A stretch of DNA of 64,000 bases from Physcomitrium patens (lineage: Eukaryota > Streptophyta > Bryopsida > Funariales > Funariaceae): contig NC_037271.1 of the NCBI RefSeq assembly GCF_000002425.4, positions 10,984,178 through 11,048,177 of the forward strand, given 5' to 3'. Below the pieces are notes generated by a model. The model was given only the letters and a program-made list of their open reading frames with translations, was not told the origin of the DNA and searched no databases. The stretch's first letter is position 1, and each line of letters begins with the position of its first letter. The position numbers and the translations under genes are program-made. Of the stretch, positions 48,954 through 58,750 are shown piece after piece.

Positions 48954-49376
48954 TTATATATTGAGAAAATCTAATATGCGGCGAATTGTATTTGCTACAT
49001 ACTCTGATCTTTGTTCTCTTCGAAGATAGTTGATGGGTCCTCTTAGCCATCGATAGTGTCCCATTCCAGGGCGAGAAGACCACCCTGTTATTTGATCACT
49101 GTTGAGGCCTTCATAACTTCCTTCAAATAATACATTTGAAACACCATCAGGAGTCGTTCCTATCTCCAATAATATCACCAAACATCGAGAATCTCTTCCA
49201 AGGTCGTGATACCAAACGCGTTGTATCTCACCATCTATTCGAGGAAGAACATGTCGTTCTTGAGGGTCTTCATCTCGGTTGCGTCGTCTTGAAGGTTGTG
49301 ACAATCGCAATGTCTCATCCGGTAAGTCAGCAAACGAAGGTTCTTGAGTTGAATCCGCTGGTTGTTGGCTCTCCAT
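48954..49376 (-). CDS. Element B extra ORF downstream of pol (140 aa), unknown function
   Basis: An intact frame between pol (stop at 49472) and the polypurine tract. Residues 1-45 are polar and charged with an Arg-rich patch (SRRRNRDED). Residues about 62-140 form a conserved domain: RCLVILLEIG, DG, LFEGSY, then WSSRPGMGHYRWLRGP and NYLRREQ, then a predicted helix to DFL. The last 75 residues align with the 115-aa protein of element A at 57064-57411, about 40% identical by eye. I do not recognise the fold. The place is where env-like or other extra frames sit in some plant gypsy elements, but there is no signal peptide or membrane segment, so it is not env-like. Confidence 0.8.
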   Translation of the reverse strand: MESQQPADSTQEPSFADLPDETLRLSQPSRRRNRDEDPQERHVLPRIDGEIQRVWYHDLGRDSRCLVILLEIGTTPDGVSNVLFEGSYEGLNSDQITGWSSRPGMGHYRWLRGPINYLRREQRSEYVANTIRRILDFLNI

Positions 49377-49471
49377 CTAATTAGCGTCACAAAATGCAAA
49401 GAAGTTACAAACAAGGATAGGAAATTGAATGTTATCTTGCCTCAATCTTGTCTCTTTTATAAGAGAGATTT

Positions 49472-52395
49472 TCATCTTGGTCTCGATGGATGTCGTTGAT
49501 GAAAAACTTTGACTTTAGCTGATGCATTTGCTAGATTCCTGGATGGCTCCCATGTGCGCTCACTAATATCATATCCGCGCCAATGAACAAGATATTCCAG
49601 CTTATTTCGGCGCCACCTTGAGTCTAATATCTCTTCCACCTCAAATTCTTCATTATTATCTACTTCTATAGGAGGCGGTGGCATTTGTCTTCTTCCTTGT
49701 ATATCCACTGTCTTATATGGTTCAAGAAGAGATACGTGGAATATAGGATGGATCTTCATTGACTCCGGTAGATGTAACCAATATGCAACTGGGTTGATCT
49801 GTTCAGAAACAGAAAAGGGGCCAAGCCTACGATAGTCCAACTTGTCACAAGGTCGAGTAGTCTTGATATTGCGACGAAGTAGCCATACCTTATCACCCAC
49901 GTTGATTTGTGGTTGCTCCTTACGATATAGATCTGCGTTTATCTTTTGTCGTTCTTGAGCTTCCTTCAATTGTGTCTTCATTATTGCATGTAACTCTGAC
50001 AACCGATTTGCCATATCTTCTGCTGCAGGATTATCAACTTTTGAAAAATCAAAAGTATCAAGTCGTGGATGATAGCCATAATTGGCAAAGAAAGGTGTTT
50101 GTTGCATGGAAGAATGTACCGTATTATTATAAGCAAACTCTGCCAATGGCAGAAGGGTTGTCCAATCATCTTGTTGGTAGTTGATAGTACACCTTAAATA
50201 TTGCTCCAAGACTTGGTTTACGCGCTCTGTTTGTCCATCAGTTTGAGGATGGAAAGCTGAAGATAGCTTTATGTCCACTTTTAAAATCTTGAAAAGGGTC
50301 CTCCAAAATCTTGACACAAATTGAGTTCCCCTATCCGATATGATATCTTTAGGTAATCCATGATAGCGATAGATATTATCAATGAAAAGCTTAGCTGTTT
50401 CTTCACCTGTGATAGATTTTGTACATGGCACAAAATGTGCCATCTTGGTGAAACGATCTACTATCACAAATATAGAATCATAAGATCTTGAGCTTGGAAG
50501 ATCTGTGATGAAATCCATAGAAACAGAAGACCATGGTTGTTCTGGTATAGGTAATGGCTGAAGAAGTCCGTAAGGTCGATGACGAGGAATTTTTGATCTT
50601 GAACAAATATCACATGATTGTACAAAGTCTTTGACTGACTTCCACATTTGTGGCCACCAAAAATCTCTTGATGTGAGTTCCAAAGTCTTATTATATCCAA
50701 AATGCCCTGCTGCTGGAAAGTCATGACGTGCTTGAAGAACACGTAAACGTGCTTCTCCTTCTGGAACATATAGGCGTCCTTCAAAATATAATAGATTATT
50801 CTTGAACTCAAACTTAGAAGGATCATGAGACTTGGAAGAATTATTCTCGATATCATAAACAAGAGGGTCTGAGGACATACTGGACTGGATTTGCTTGAGA
50901 AAAGTTGAATCAACAGTCAATGTTGATTTCATTGCTCGGAGATGAAATTGCTCCGGTTTCAAGAGGACCGTTCTTTGTTGCTCAAAAGCTGCATCTCCTT
51001 CTTTTGGTGCAAAATAAGAACGTCTAGATAGGGGATCAGACAAACCTTGTTGTTTTCCTGGCCGATAAGTGATAATGAACTCGAATCTTGACAAAGACAT
51101 ACTCCAACGAGCTTGACGACGATTCAAAACGCGTGCTGACATGAAATACTCGAGGTTCTTGTGATCTGTATACACAGTGACTGGACTAGAAGCGCCTTCT
51201 AGATAATGACGCCATTCTTGAAAGGAATCCACGATCGCAAGAAGTTCTTTATCGTGGATCTCATAATTGATCTCGGCTGCTGAGAATTTTCTTGAATGAA
51301 AAGCTATCGGATGGAGTTTGTCATCTGTTCCCATTTGTGATAAAATTGCACCCAAGGCAAAATCTGATGCATCTGTTTCCATAAAAAATGCCTTGGAAAA
51401 GTCAACACGATATAAGACTGGTGCAGAGACAAACGATGTCTTCAAGGCTTCAAATGCTGCTTCCGCTTCTTGATTCCATTGAAATTTATCTTTACTAGTC
51501 AAGCGTGTAAGTGGAGCTGCAACTCGTGAGAAGTCTTTGATGAAGATCCGATAGTAATTGGCAAATCCCAAGAAACATTGGACATCTCTTACAGTTTTTG
51601 GAATCTTCCAATCCATGATTGTTTGGACTTTCTTAGAATCCATCATAAGACCATCATTTGAAATGATGTATCCTAAAAAGTCAACTTGAGTAGTGTGAAA
51701 TACACACTTTTCTATCTTGGCGTACAATCCTGCATCTCTAAGTTTTTGTAATACTTGACGAACATGTATTTCATGTTCTTCAACATTCTTAGAATAAATC
51801 AGGATATCGTCTAGGTAGCAGACGACAAAATTGTCTAAGAATTCACGAAATACATCATTCATGAGATGTTGAAAAGCAGCTGGTGCATTCGTGAGTCCAA
51901 AAGGCATGACATTGTATTCAAAGTGTCCGTACCTGGTTCGAAACGCAGTCTTCCATTCATCTCCTTCTTTGATCCGTACTAGATTATATGCTCCTCTTAG
52001 ATCTATTTTTGTATAGATCTTAGCTTGATTTAACTGGTCAAGGAGTCCTGATATCAAAGGTAATGGATACCTGTTCTTGATTGTGATCTTGTTGAGTCCT
52101 CGATAGTCAACACACATTCGTAAAGATCCATCTTTTTTCTTTACGAATAAAATTGGAGCTCCTGCTGGAGATTTTGAATGGCGTATGAAATTCTTCGCTA
52201 CATTCTCGTCAATATATGTCTTGAGTTCAGCCAACTCATCTTGCGATAAACTGTAAATTGGTCCAAATGGTGGCTGAGTTCCTTCCTTGAGATCGATTGA
52301 ACAATCGTATGGGCGATGCTCAGGAAGAATATCTGCATTCTTTTTCTCAAAAACGTCTTGATAATCCTGATATTGACTTGGAATGCCACTTGAAG
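49472..52395 (-). CDS. pol: Element B pol: RT, RNase H, integrase and chromodomain
   Basis: The open frame (ATG-initiated part from 52234, 920 aa) covers RT ([45 protein letters not shown]), RNase H (ETDASDFALG, HDKELLAI, TDHKNLEY), integrase with HHCC finger (HDFPAAGHFGYNKT to CDICSRSK) and D-D-E residues (SMDFITDLP, SDRGTQF, TDGQTERVNQ), a GPY-like module (KLDYRRLGPF), and a C-terminal chromodomain (EEFEVEEILDSRW, LEYLVHWRGYD, ERTWEP). Chromodomains bind methylated histone H3 and guide insertion to silent chromatin. All catalytic residues are present, but the protease part lies in another frame because of a one-base deletion near 52403. Confidence 0.93.
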
Positions 52396-52398
52396 TCT

Positions 52399-52959
52399 TT
52401 ACGCTTCAGAAATAGGTGCAGCATAAATAGCAAAAGTTGATCCTTCTTTTGCTGCGTGTATAAATGCTTTTGCACCTATAAGTGCGGGTTTTACTATACT
52501 AGACTCATGGTTTTTTACTTGATTAATAGAATTGTTACTAATGCTCCGAGGAAAATCAAGTTTACGAGAAATCCAATCTATTTGAGGATTATACTTTTCT
52601 AACCATGATAAGCCTAAAATTACTGGATTAGAGGGAGATCTAATTATATTAAAAATTACGCAACTACTATGACCATTTATTACTACATCTACAGGAAGTG
52701 TTTCGTGAGTTACATCTCCAGAAGACAACGGGCGACCATCTATGACTTCTACGTGTACAGGTTTAGTTTTTTGTATTAATGATATTCTATGACATCTAGC
52801 AAATTCTTCATCTAAAAAATAAGCTGAGGCTCCTGAATCTAGCAAGGCAGAGGCTTTGTAATTATTAGGTCCTAAACACACATCTATTATAAAACAAGGA
52901 GATGGTTCTGAGGAGAGGATAGGACCTTCATTAGAAGTTGTACAAGATTCCAGCCGCAT
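52399..52959 (-). CDS. pol: Element B protease region of pol, ends at a frameshift
   Basis: The frame carries the aspartic protease site LLDSGASAYFLDEEF and the flap-like [32 protein letters not shown]. It ends at a TAA right after ISEA, where C reads on without a break through TSGKTSSGIP; B lacks one base there. Upstream it continues in the -1 frame relative to gag, with VGKRVRPATIGT before the ATG, matching A. Confidence 0.88.
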   Translation of the reverse strand: MRLESCTTSNEGPILSSEPSPCFIIDVCLGPNNYKASALLDSGASAYFLDEEFARCHRISLIQKTKPVHVEVIDGRPLSSGDVTHETLPVDVVINGHSSCVIFNIIRSPSNPVILGLSWLEKYNPQIDWISRKLDFPRSISNNSINQVKNHESSIVKPALIGAKAFIHAAKEGSTFAIYAAPISEA

Positions 52960-52964
52960 GGTCC

Positions 52965-53972
52965 CTATTGTAGCTGGACGTACTCGTTTTCCGACATACT
53001 GTCTTCTTTGACAGCCGTACTCCTCATTCTGTAGTTACGTCGCTTCTTTGGACAATGTTGAGCAGTGTGCTTAGGTTCTCCACAATATAAGCACAATCCT
53101 TCTTGTCGACGACGAGACTTTTCTTGCTCAGTAAGAGGTTTGAAACGTACCGCATCAATTTGCATATCCTCTACTTTTGAAGGTATGTGTTGAGGAGACG
53201 TCGGTGTTGCCATTGAATTGTAGTAACGTTGAGGCCTACTTGTGCGACTCTCGGATCGAAATTCAAAAAGTCGATTGTCGCACTTCACAGCAAAGTCAAT
53301 TGCTTGACTCAATGTTTGAGGATCAGGTAAATTAAGCATCAATTTCTTTACCTCATATTGTAATCCGTAGAGAAATTGACTCACAAGTGCGGCATCATCC
53401 CACTTGATATCAGTTGCAAGTTGTCGAAATTGCGAAGCATATAATATTACTGATCGATTGCCTTGTCGCAAAATACGGATCTTTTTGGTTGCAACACGAA
53501 TTGCATCATGTTTTCCAAACATGGATCGAAACTCCGCCAAAAAAGCCTCCAAATTATCCAATATTGGATCTCGTCGTTCAAGAAAAGATGAAAACCATGA
53601 CAATGCTGAACCTGAAAGAAGTGTACCAATGAATCTAACTTGTGACCCTGGAGTTGGATAGCTCTGGGGTTGAAGTTCAATCACTAATTGGACCTGATTG
53701 ATGAATCCTCGAAACTTGGATCTGGTACCATCAAACTTCTCGGGCAAGGCCACTCTCGGTTCTCTAACACTCGAAGGGTGTTCCATTCTGGGAGAAGGGA
53801 CATGGTTTGGTGCAGATGTTGAAGCAGCCCCAATCATCTCTATATCTTCACTTCCTACCATTCTTGTTGCTCCTTGTGGTGGTAAATTGAGTTGATGCAT
53901 CGCAAGCATTAACTCCCTCAATTGTTCTTGCATCTGTGCCATTGTACTCTTCATTTCAACAAGCTCTGCCAT
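52965..53972 (-). CDS. gag: Element B gag, 335 aa
   Basis: Starts MAELVEMKSTMAQMQEQ, a likely coiled coil. The Retrotrans_gag region runs from [17 protein letters not shown] through SGSALSWFSS and RILRQGNRSVILYASQFRQL to LPDPQTLSQAIDFAVKCDNR. A canonical zinc knuckle (C-X2-C-X4-H-X4-C, CLYCGEPKHTAQHC) lies near residue 300, followed by KKRR. It is intact and close in layout to A gag. The stop at 52967-52965 lies just before the pol ATG in the -1 frame. Confidence 0.93.
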   Translation of the reverse strand: MAELVEMKSTMAQMQEQLRELMLAMHQLNLPPQGATRMVGSEDIEMIGAASTSAPNHVPSPRMEHPSSVREPRVALPEKFDGTRSKFRGFINQVQLVIELQPQSYPTPGSQVRFIGTLLSGSALSWFSSFLERRDPILDNLEAFLAEFRSMFGKHDAIRVATKKIRILRQGNRSVILYASQFRQLATDIKWDDAALVSQFLYGLQYEVKKLMLNLPDPQTLSQAIDFAVKCDNRLFEFRSESRTSRPQRYYNSMATPTSPQHIPSKVEDMQIDAVRFKPLTEQEKSRRRQEGLCLYCGEPKHTAQHCPKKRRNYRMRSTAVKEDSMSENEYVQLQ

Positions 53973-54066
53973 AGTAGCACTTAGAAAAGAGAAGATGTCT
54001 AATAACGCTCAAAACAAATAGAAGAGAGGAATTGATAACAAAGAAAATACTAAGAACAATATCAGT

Positions 54067-54140
54067 TTAAAAGAGGGTAATCCGCAACTTCTAATGCGCT
54101 TATGTCTTATCAAGAAAAAGGGGTAATCCACTCTTAATCA
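54067..54140 (-). other. Element B leader hairpin module
   Basis: One copy of the module seen twice in A: GAGTGGATTACCCC followed by TTAGAAG, the loop TTGCGGATTACCCT and CTTTTAA. Stem bases differ from A but pairing is kept, including A-U for G-C changes. Confidence 0.6.
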
Positions 54141-54171
54141 AGAAAAGACAAAGCTCTCATATTGTAAGTGG

Positions 54172-54182
54172 ACTCTTGTCAA
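54172..54182 (-). promoter_or_regulatory. Element B primer-binding site, complementary to its own transcript start
   Basis: The minus strand reads TTGACAAGAGT, two bases after the 5' LTR. It pairs perfectly with ACTCTTGTCAA in the LTR (54359-54349), which begins 31 bases after the start of the TATA box. No tRNA-iMet-like sequence sits next to the LTR. Confidence 0.75.
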
Positions 54183-54184
54183 TC

Positions 54185-54722
54185 TGTCAAGGACAAGAAC
54201 TCGATGAAAGCTAAAGAGTAAGTGAGACTTTTCTCAAAGAAATAGGACAAAATAGAAATATGTATATTAAGAAAGAAACTGGAATGGCTATTGCCAAAAT
54301 ACAAGAAAACTAGAGACCCTTGAAACTAGACTAGAAGCAAGAAAGGAGTTGACAAGAGTGAAGAGGGCTTCACCCTTGCCTCTATATATACTATCTAACT
54401 AGAAGCCACGTGGCGATGTTCTATAAGACCTCCAATATATGTTGACTTTCTAGGCCACATGCCTTTGCTTGCAAGGCAAGTTTTCTATGGATGGACCACG
54501 TAGTTAGCTTGTTCTTTAAGCTTCCAACATGTGTGGCACATGGCTAACTTATTGACCAAGTTTCTAGCCTAAAAGTCAACTATAGACTCCTATAAAGTCA
54601 AAGCAGCGTCTATGAAGCTTCTAAGAAGCTTCTCTAGAAGATATTACATAATTAACCTACTTTTATCTACTTTTACATACTTTGATGTATTCATATAGGT
54701 AATTATGTGTATGTCCGTGACA
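54185..54722 (-). repeat. Element B 5' LTR
   Basis: TATATATA at 54383-54390, G-box at 54406-54414, predicted transcript start at 54359, and the self-primer segment 54359-54349. Confidence 0.95.
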
Positions 54723-54727
54723 GAATG

Positions 54728-56937
54728 AGATGGAATTTTTGGGCTTCATTGCGACTACAGAGGGCTTGAAGATGGATCCAAAAAAGGTAGAAGCAATTAT
54801 ATCTTGGGAAGTTCCGAAGACGGTTAGAGATGTTCAGTGTTTTCTTGGATTTGCTAACTTCTATCGGATCTTCATCAAGAATTATTCTCAAGTTGCTGCA
54901 CCACTCACGCGTCTAACAAGCAAAGACAAGCTCGAATGGGGATCACAAGCAGCAAAAGCATTTCAAGATCTCAAGACGGCATTCACTACGGCTCCAATCT
55001 TGGTACACCCTGACTTTGCAAAGGCTTTCTATTTAGAGACCGATGCTTCAGATTTTGCTTTGGGAGCTGTGCTTTCACAGATGGGCTTAGACAAGAAGCT
55101 TCACCCAGTTGCGTTCTATTCACGGAAGTTCTCTGCTGTTGAGATCAACTACGAGATCCACGACAAAGAGCTGCTTGCTATAGTGGATGCCTTCCAAGAG
55201 TGGCGTCACTTCCTCGAAGGAGCTGCACATCCAGTGACTGTTTATACGGACCACAAGAATTTGGAGTACTTCATGACAGCTCGAATTTTGAATCGTCGTC
55301 AAGCTCGATGGAATATGTCTCTATCACGATTTGACTTTATTATCACCTACCGCCTTGGAAAACAGCAAGGATTATCTGACGCATTATCGAGGAGATCGTA
55401 TCTTGCGCCAAAGGCTGGAGAAGCAGCGTTTGATCAACAATGTACAACATTGTTGAAACCAGAAAAATTCAGGATTTTTGCTACTGTTGCAACTATCGAT
55501 GACGGCTTCCTCAGCGAGGTACGTACTGCGACCATTGAGGATTCTATAGCTCTTGACATCAAACAACGTGTCGATAATGACAAGTTTAAGGTGGAGGGAG
55601 ATCTTCTGTATTTTGAGGAGCGGTTGTATATCCCGAAAGGACCAACTCGACTCCGAGTACTTCAATCTTGCCATGACTTTCCAACTGCGGGACATTTTGG
55701 ATTCAACAAGACTTTGGAGCTCATTTCACGAGATTTTTGGTGGCCCCAAATGTGGAAGGATGTGAAGGAATTTGTCCTTTCTTGTGATGTTTGTTCAAGA
55801 TCCAAGATCCCTCGACATCGTCCGTATGGACTTCTCCAGCCATTGCCTATTCCGCACCGACCATGGTCTTCAGTTTCTATGGACTTCATTACGGACCTAC
55901 CGCCATCGAATTCATTTGACAGCATCTTTGTTGTGGTAGATCGATTTACCAAGATGGCGCATTTCGTGCCTTGCAAGAAAACATCGTCAAGTGAAGACAC
56001 CGCAAGACTCTTTCTTAATAACATATATCGTTATCATGGCCTACCAGATGATATCGTGTCGGATCGAGGTACTCAGTTTGTATCCAAGTTTTGGAGGTCC
56101 CTCTTTGAGATATTGAAGGTGGATATTAAGCTCTCTTCGGCTTTTCATCCTCAAACTGACGGTCAAACGGAGCGGGTGAATCAAGTTTTGGAGCAATATT
56201 TACGATGCACCATCAACTATCAACAAGATGATTGGACTGCATATCTACCGCTTGCTGAGTTCGCATACAACAACACTCTTCATGCGTCAACTCAACAAAC
56301 ACCATTCTTCTCCAACTACGGATACCACCCCAAGCTCGATTTATTGAGTTCTTCAGCAAATAACAACCCAGCAGCTGAAGGATTTGTGAAGCAACTATCG
56401 GAGCTTCAAGCGACGTTGAAGCTTCAATTGCAATCTGCCCAAGAGAGTTACAAGGCATCTGCAGATAAATATCGAAATGAGGCGCCTACTTTTAAAGTTG
56501 GAAGTAAAGTATGGCTTCTTCGACGGAATATCAAGACCAAGCGGCCATGTGACAAATTGGACTATCGGAGATTAGGGCCATTTGTTATCGGGAAGCAGAT
56601 CAATCCGGTGGCATATCGTCTGGAGTTACCAGCTACTATGAAGGTACATCCAGTCTTTCACGTGTCTTTGTTAGAACCTTATCGAGAGTCAGCTTTTCCC
56701 CAAAGAGTACAAAGTCCGCCACCAAGTATCGAAATTGAAAACCATGAGGAATACGAGGTGGAAAAGGTACTAGATTCACGGCGTAATAGAAGAAAATTGG
56801 AGTATTTAGTGCATTGGAGTGGATACGACATCAATGAACGAACGTGGGAGCGTGTCGAAAATCTTGCCAATGCGCCAAAAAAGGTACAAGAATTTCATCA
56901 ACGATATCCTCATAAACCTAAGCCGATTCAACGATAG
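54728..56937 (+). pseudogene. pol: Element A pol, 3' part: end of RT, RNase H, integrase, chromodomain
   Basis: Continues the A polymerase frame without loss after the second GAATG. RNase H (ETDASDFALGAVLSQ, HDKELLAI, TDHKNLEYF), integrase HHCC (HDFPTAGHFGFNKT, CDVCSRSK), catalytic D-D-E region (SMDFITDLP, SDRGTQF, DGQTERVNQ), KLDYRRLGPF module and chromodomain (EEYEVEKVLDSRRN, LEYLVHWSGYD, ERTWER, residues near the end). Stop TAG at 56935-56937. All key residues are present, so the domain block itself is undamaged; it is a fragment only because B separates it from its 5' part. Confidence 0.93.
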
Positions 56938-57063
56938 CTTCTTGCTGAAGCTTGCTCATCAAGTAGCATAAAAAGGGAGGAGGGCACCTCCAAAACCCAT
57001 AGTTCGATAGTGTAGAACTTTGTTAGCAACTATAGTTTGCTCTCATCATTTTAGCCTTTAGAC

Positions 57064-57411
57064 ATGGATAGTCAAGATACTACACTTGTTATGTCATCTC
57101 AAGCGACTAGCTCACGAAGACGACCGCGAGATGAAGAACCGCCTGCACCACGACGACGTCGGAGGACACCGAGCAACAGATCGCTAGTAATTGTATTTGA
57201 GGTCGAGCCTGCCTACGACGGTCAGCCAGAAGGTGTGTTTGGAGGACAGTTTCACAATGAAGACACAGAAGTCCACGCTTGGTCAGAGGTTGAAGGTGTT
57301 GGTCACTACCGTTGGCTCCAAGGGCCGATGAATCATTTGCCTCGCGAACAACAATTGGAATTCATAGCGGATGTGATGCGACAGATTTTCATTTTCTTGC
57401 GTTGGTATTGA
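57064..57411 (+). CDS. Element A extra ORF downstream of pol (115 aa), unknown function
   Basis: An intact frame 126 bases after the pol stop and before the polypurine tract. Residues 1-40 are polar with two Arg clusters (SRRRPRDEE and PRRRRRTPS), possible nuclear-localisation or RNA-binding segments. Residues about 43-113 align with the B protein: RSLVIVFEVE, DG, FGGQF, WSEVEGVGHYRWLQGP, NHLPREQ, and a helix-like tail ending FLRW. There is no signal peptide, membrane segment or catalytic motif I know. Retention of an open, similar frame in two diverged elements argues for function in the element life cycle. Confidence 0.8.
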   Translation: MDSQDTTLVMSSQATSSRRRPRDEEPPAPRRRRRTPSNRSLVIVFEVEPAYDGQPEGVFGGQFHNEDTEVHAWSEVEGVGHYRWLQGPMNHLPREQQLEFIADVMRQIFIFLRWY

Positions 57412-57448
57412 CTGATAACAACATTGCTTCTCGGAGACCTCGAAGCTA

Positions 57449-57461
57449 GAAGAGGAGGTGA
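57449..57461 (+). promoter_or_regulatory. Element A polypurine tract
   Basis: AGAAGAGGAGGTGA-type purine run directly before the 3' LTR start TGTCATGG; it matches the tracts of B and C. Confidence 0.85.
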
Positions 57462-57894
57462 TGTCATGGACATACATTGGAAGATTCTTCGAATATTCTT
57501 TTAGAATATTCTCTAAAGATTCTCTAAAGATTCCTTTAGAATGTTCTAGAAGATTCTTAGAATATTCCCTAACGATTCTCTTAGAAGGTTCTAGAATATT
57601 CTTAGAAGGTTCTAGAATATTCTAATAGATTCTAGGAAGTTGCTCGAGAAGTTTCCTAATTAGTAGAAGTTGTTGGAGAAGCGTCCTAGTTAGCGGAAGT
57701 AGCTCGAGAAGCTTCCTATTCAGTAGTATATATAGGAGTCGAGGCTGAAGGGTTCTTCAGTCTCGACAACACATCTCTTGGAGTTCTAGCTCACCTTTCT
57801 GGTGTTGTTCTTGTACTCATCTGTTTAATCTAGTTCTGCCACTTCTTCTTGAACTTCTTGTTAGATTTCAAGTCTGTATTTTGTGTCCGTGACA
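57462..57894 (+). repeat. Element A 3' LTR
   Basis: Same length as the 5' LTR (433 bases), with about five differences. It keeps the heat-shock-element array, in which two further sites are intact GAANNTTC, the TATA box and the primer segment (57759-57769). It is followed by CTCTA (57895-57899), the right copy of the target duplication. Confidence 0.95.
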
Positions 57895-58750
57895 CTCTAT
57901 TATAATTGACTCTACATCATACAAATTATATATCTTTGATAGAATCATATTGAATTTGTTTTCTTCAAAGCTTGACATGTCTCTACTTCCATTGCTCTTA
58001 GCATACATTTCTTTATGACTGACTGCCTTTAAATTTCCTATGAAAGTAGAATTGTGTAATATTCTTGTATGCTAATTTGATTGGCTCTCTTAATTGGGCC
58101 AATATATGTACTTGCTCCAACATTGCATTTGTGATTAGCTTCTTAGTACAATACATGCACAATCTCAACTTAAAATATAGTCAAGCATGAAAACATATCT
58201 TTTAATACCTCCACAATTCCTTTGAGTACTACATTAAGTACTACCACACTACACTATCTTTATGCTATCTATAGAAATTTAGTAATGCCAATTAGATTAA
58301 GAATATCAATGAATGTTGCTCCATGTTGGGTTGTTATTTTTTCTTATTGTAAGATGTTCTAAGTTGAGGTTCTATCTACCAATAGTCCACAACTCTATTA
58401 AGTACAAAGTTAGAATACATACTTATAGCCACAATTGCCTTCAAAGCTATCTTGCTCCAACATCTTTCTATGATCTACATCAAATCAAAATCCTTGAACC
58501 AACAACTCTAATTCACTATAATAATCAATCAGTGCTTGATTTGGTTGATACTACCAAATTTTAATTTTAAATAAAACACATCACTATATGCTATTATTTC
58601 ATTTGCCAACTCACCACCCTCAACATGATCCACTTGAATTATTGCCTCACCAACAAAATGTATGCCAAGATTTTCATCAATCTATTATCTAATCCAAAGC
58701 TAATCCAACACCTCTTGTTGCTCAGCTTGCTTGGAGGAGAAGTTGACCTA
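57895..58750 (+). mobile_element. Element E: decayed Ty1/copia, right part (RNase H)
   Basis: After element A the copia remains continue. IKILEPTTLIHYNNQSVLDL (58480-58540) matches the RNase H stretch around CDNQSAI; KHITICYYFICQL and IHLNYCLTNKMYAKIF with LLSNPKLIQHL match the C-terminal KHIDIRYHFIRE, YCPTEDQLADIFTK and LPKPRF pattern. Frames are broken. No LTR could be recognised downstream. Confidence 0.7.

Larger units (their letters stand above)
48375..54722 (-). mobile_element. Element B: Ty3/gypsy chromodomain retrotransposon inserted in element A
   Basis: Minus-strand element with 538-base LTRs (48375-48912, 54185-54722), both exactly 538 bases and differing at about six positions (near 99% identity). 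It has a clean 5-base duplication (GAATG). It belongs to the same family as A but is clearly diverged in protein and LTR sequence, and close to C and D. It encodes gag, protease, RT-RNase H-integrase-chromodomain, and the extra small ORF. pol carries a one-base deletion near 52403 compared with A and C, so it is probably not autonomous. Insertion was recent and later than that of A. Confidence 0.95.
45371..57894 (+). mobile_element. Element A: Ty3/gypsy chromodomain retrotransposon, split by element B
   Basis: Complete plus-strand element with 433-base LTRs (45371-45803 and 57462-57894), which differ at about five positions by eye. Its order is LTR, primer-binding site, leader with hairpins, gag, pol (protease, RT, RNase H, integrase, chromodomain), extra small ORF, polypurine tract, LTR. 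Target duplication is CTCTA. Removing element B and one copy of its 5-base duplication leaves about 6.2 kb with all frames open, so the B insertion is the only clear lesion. RT phrases such as RPYDCAIDL and [20 protein letters not shown] are close to sushi/Tf1-type elements, a family comparison from memory. Confidence 0.95.
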
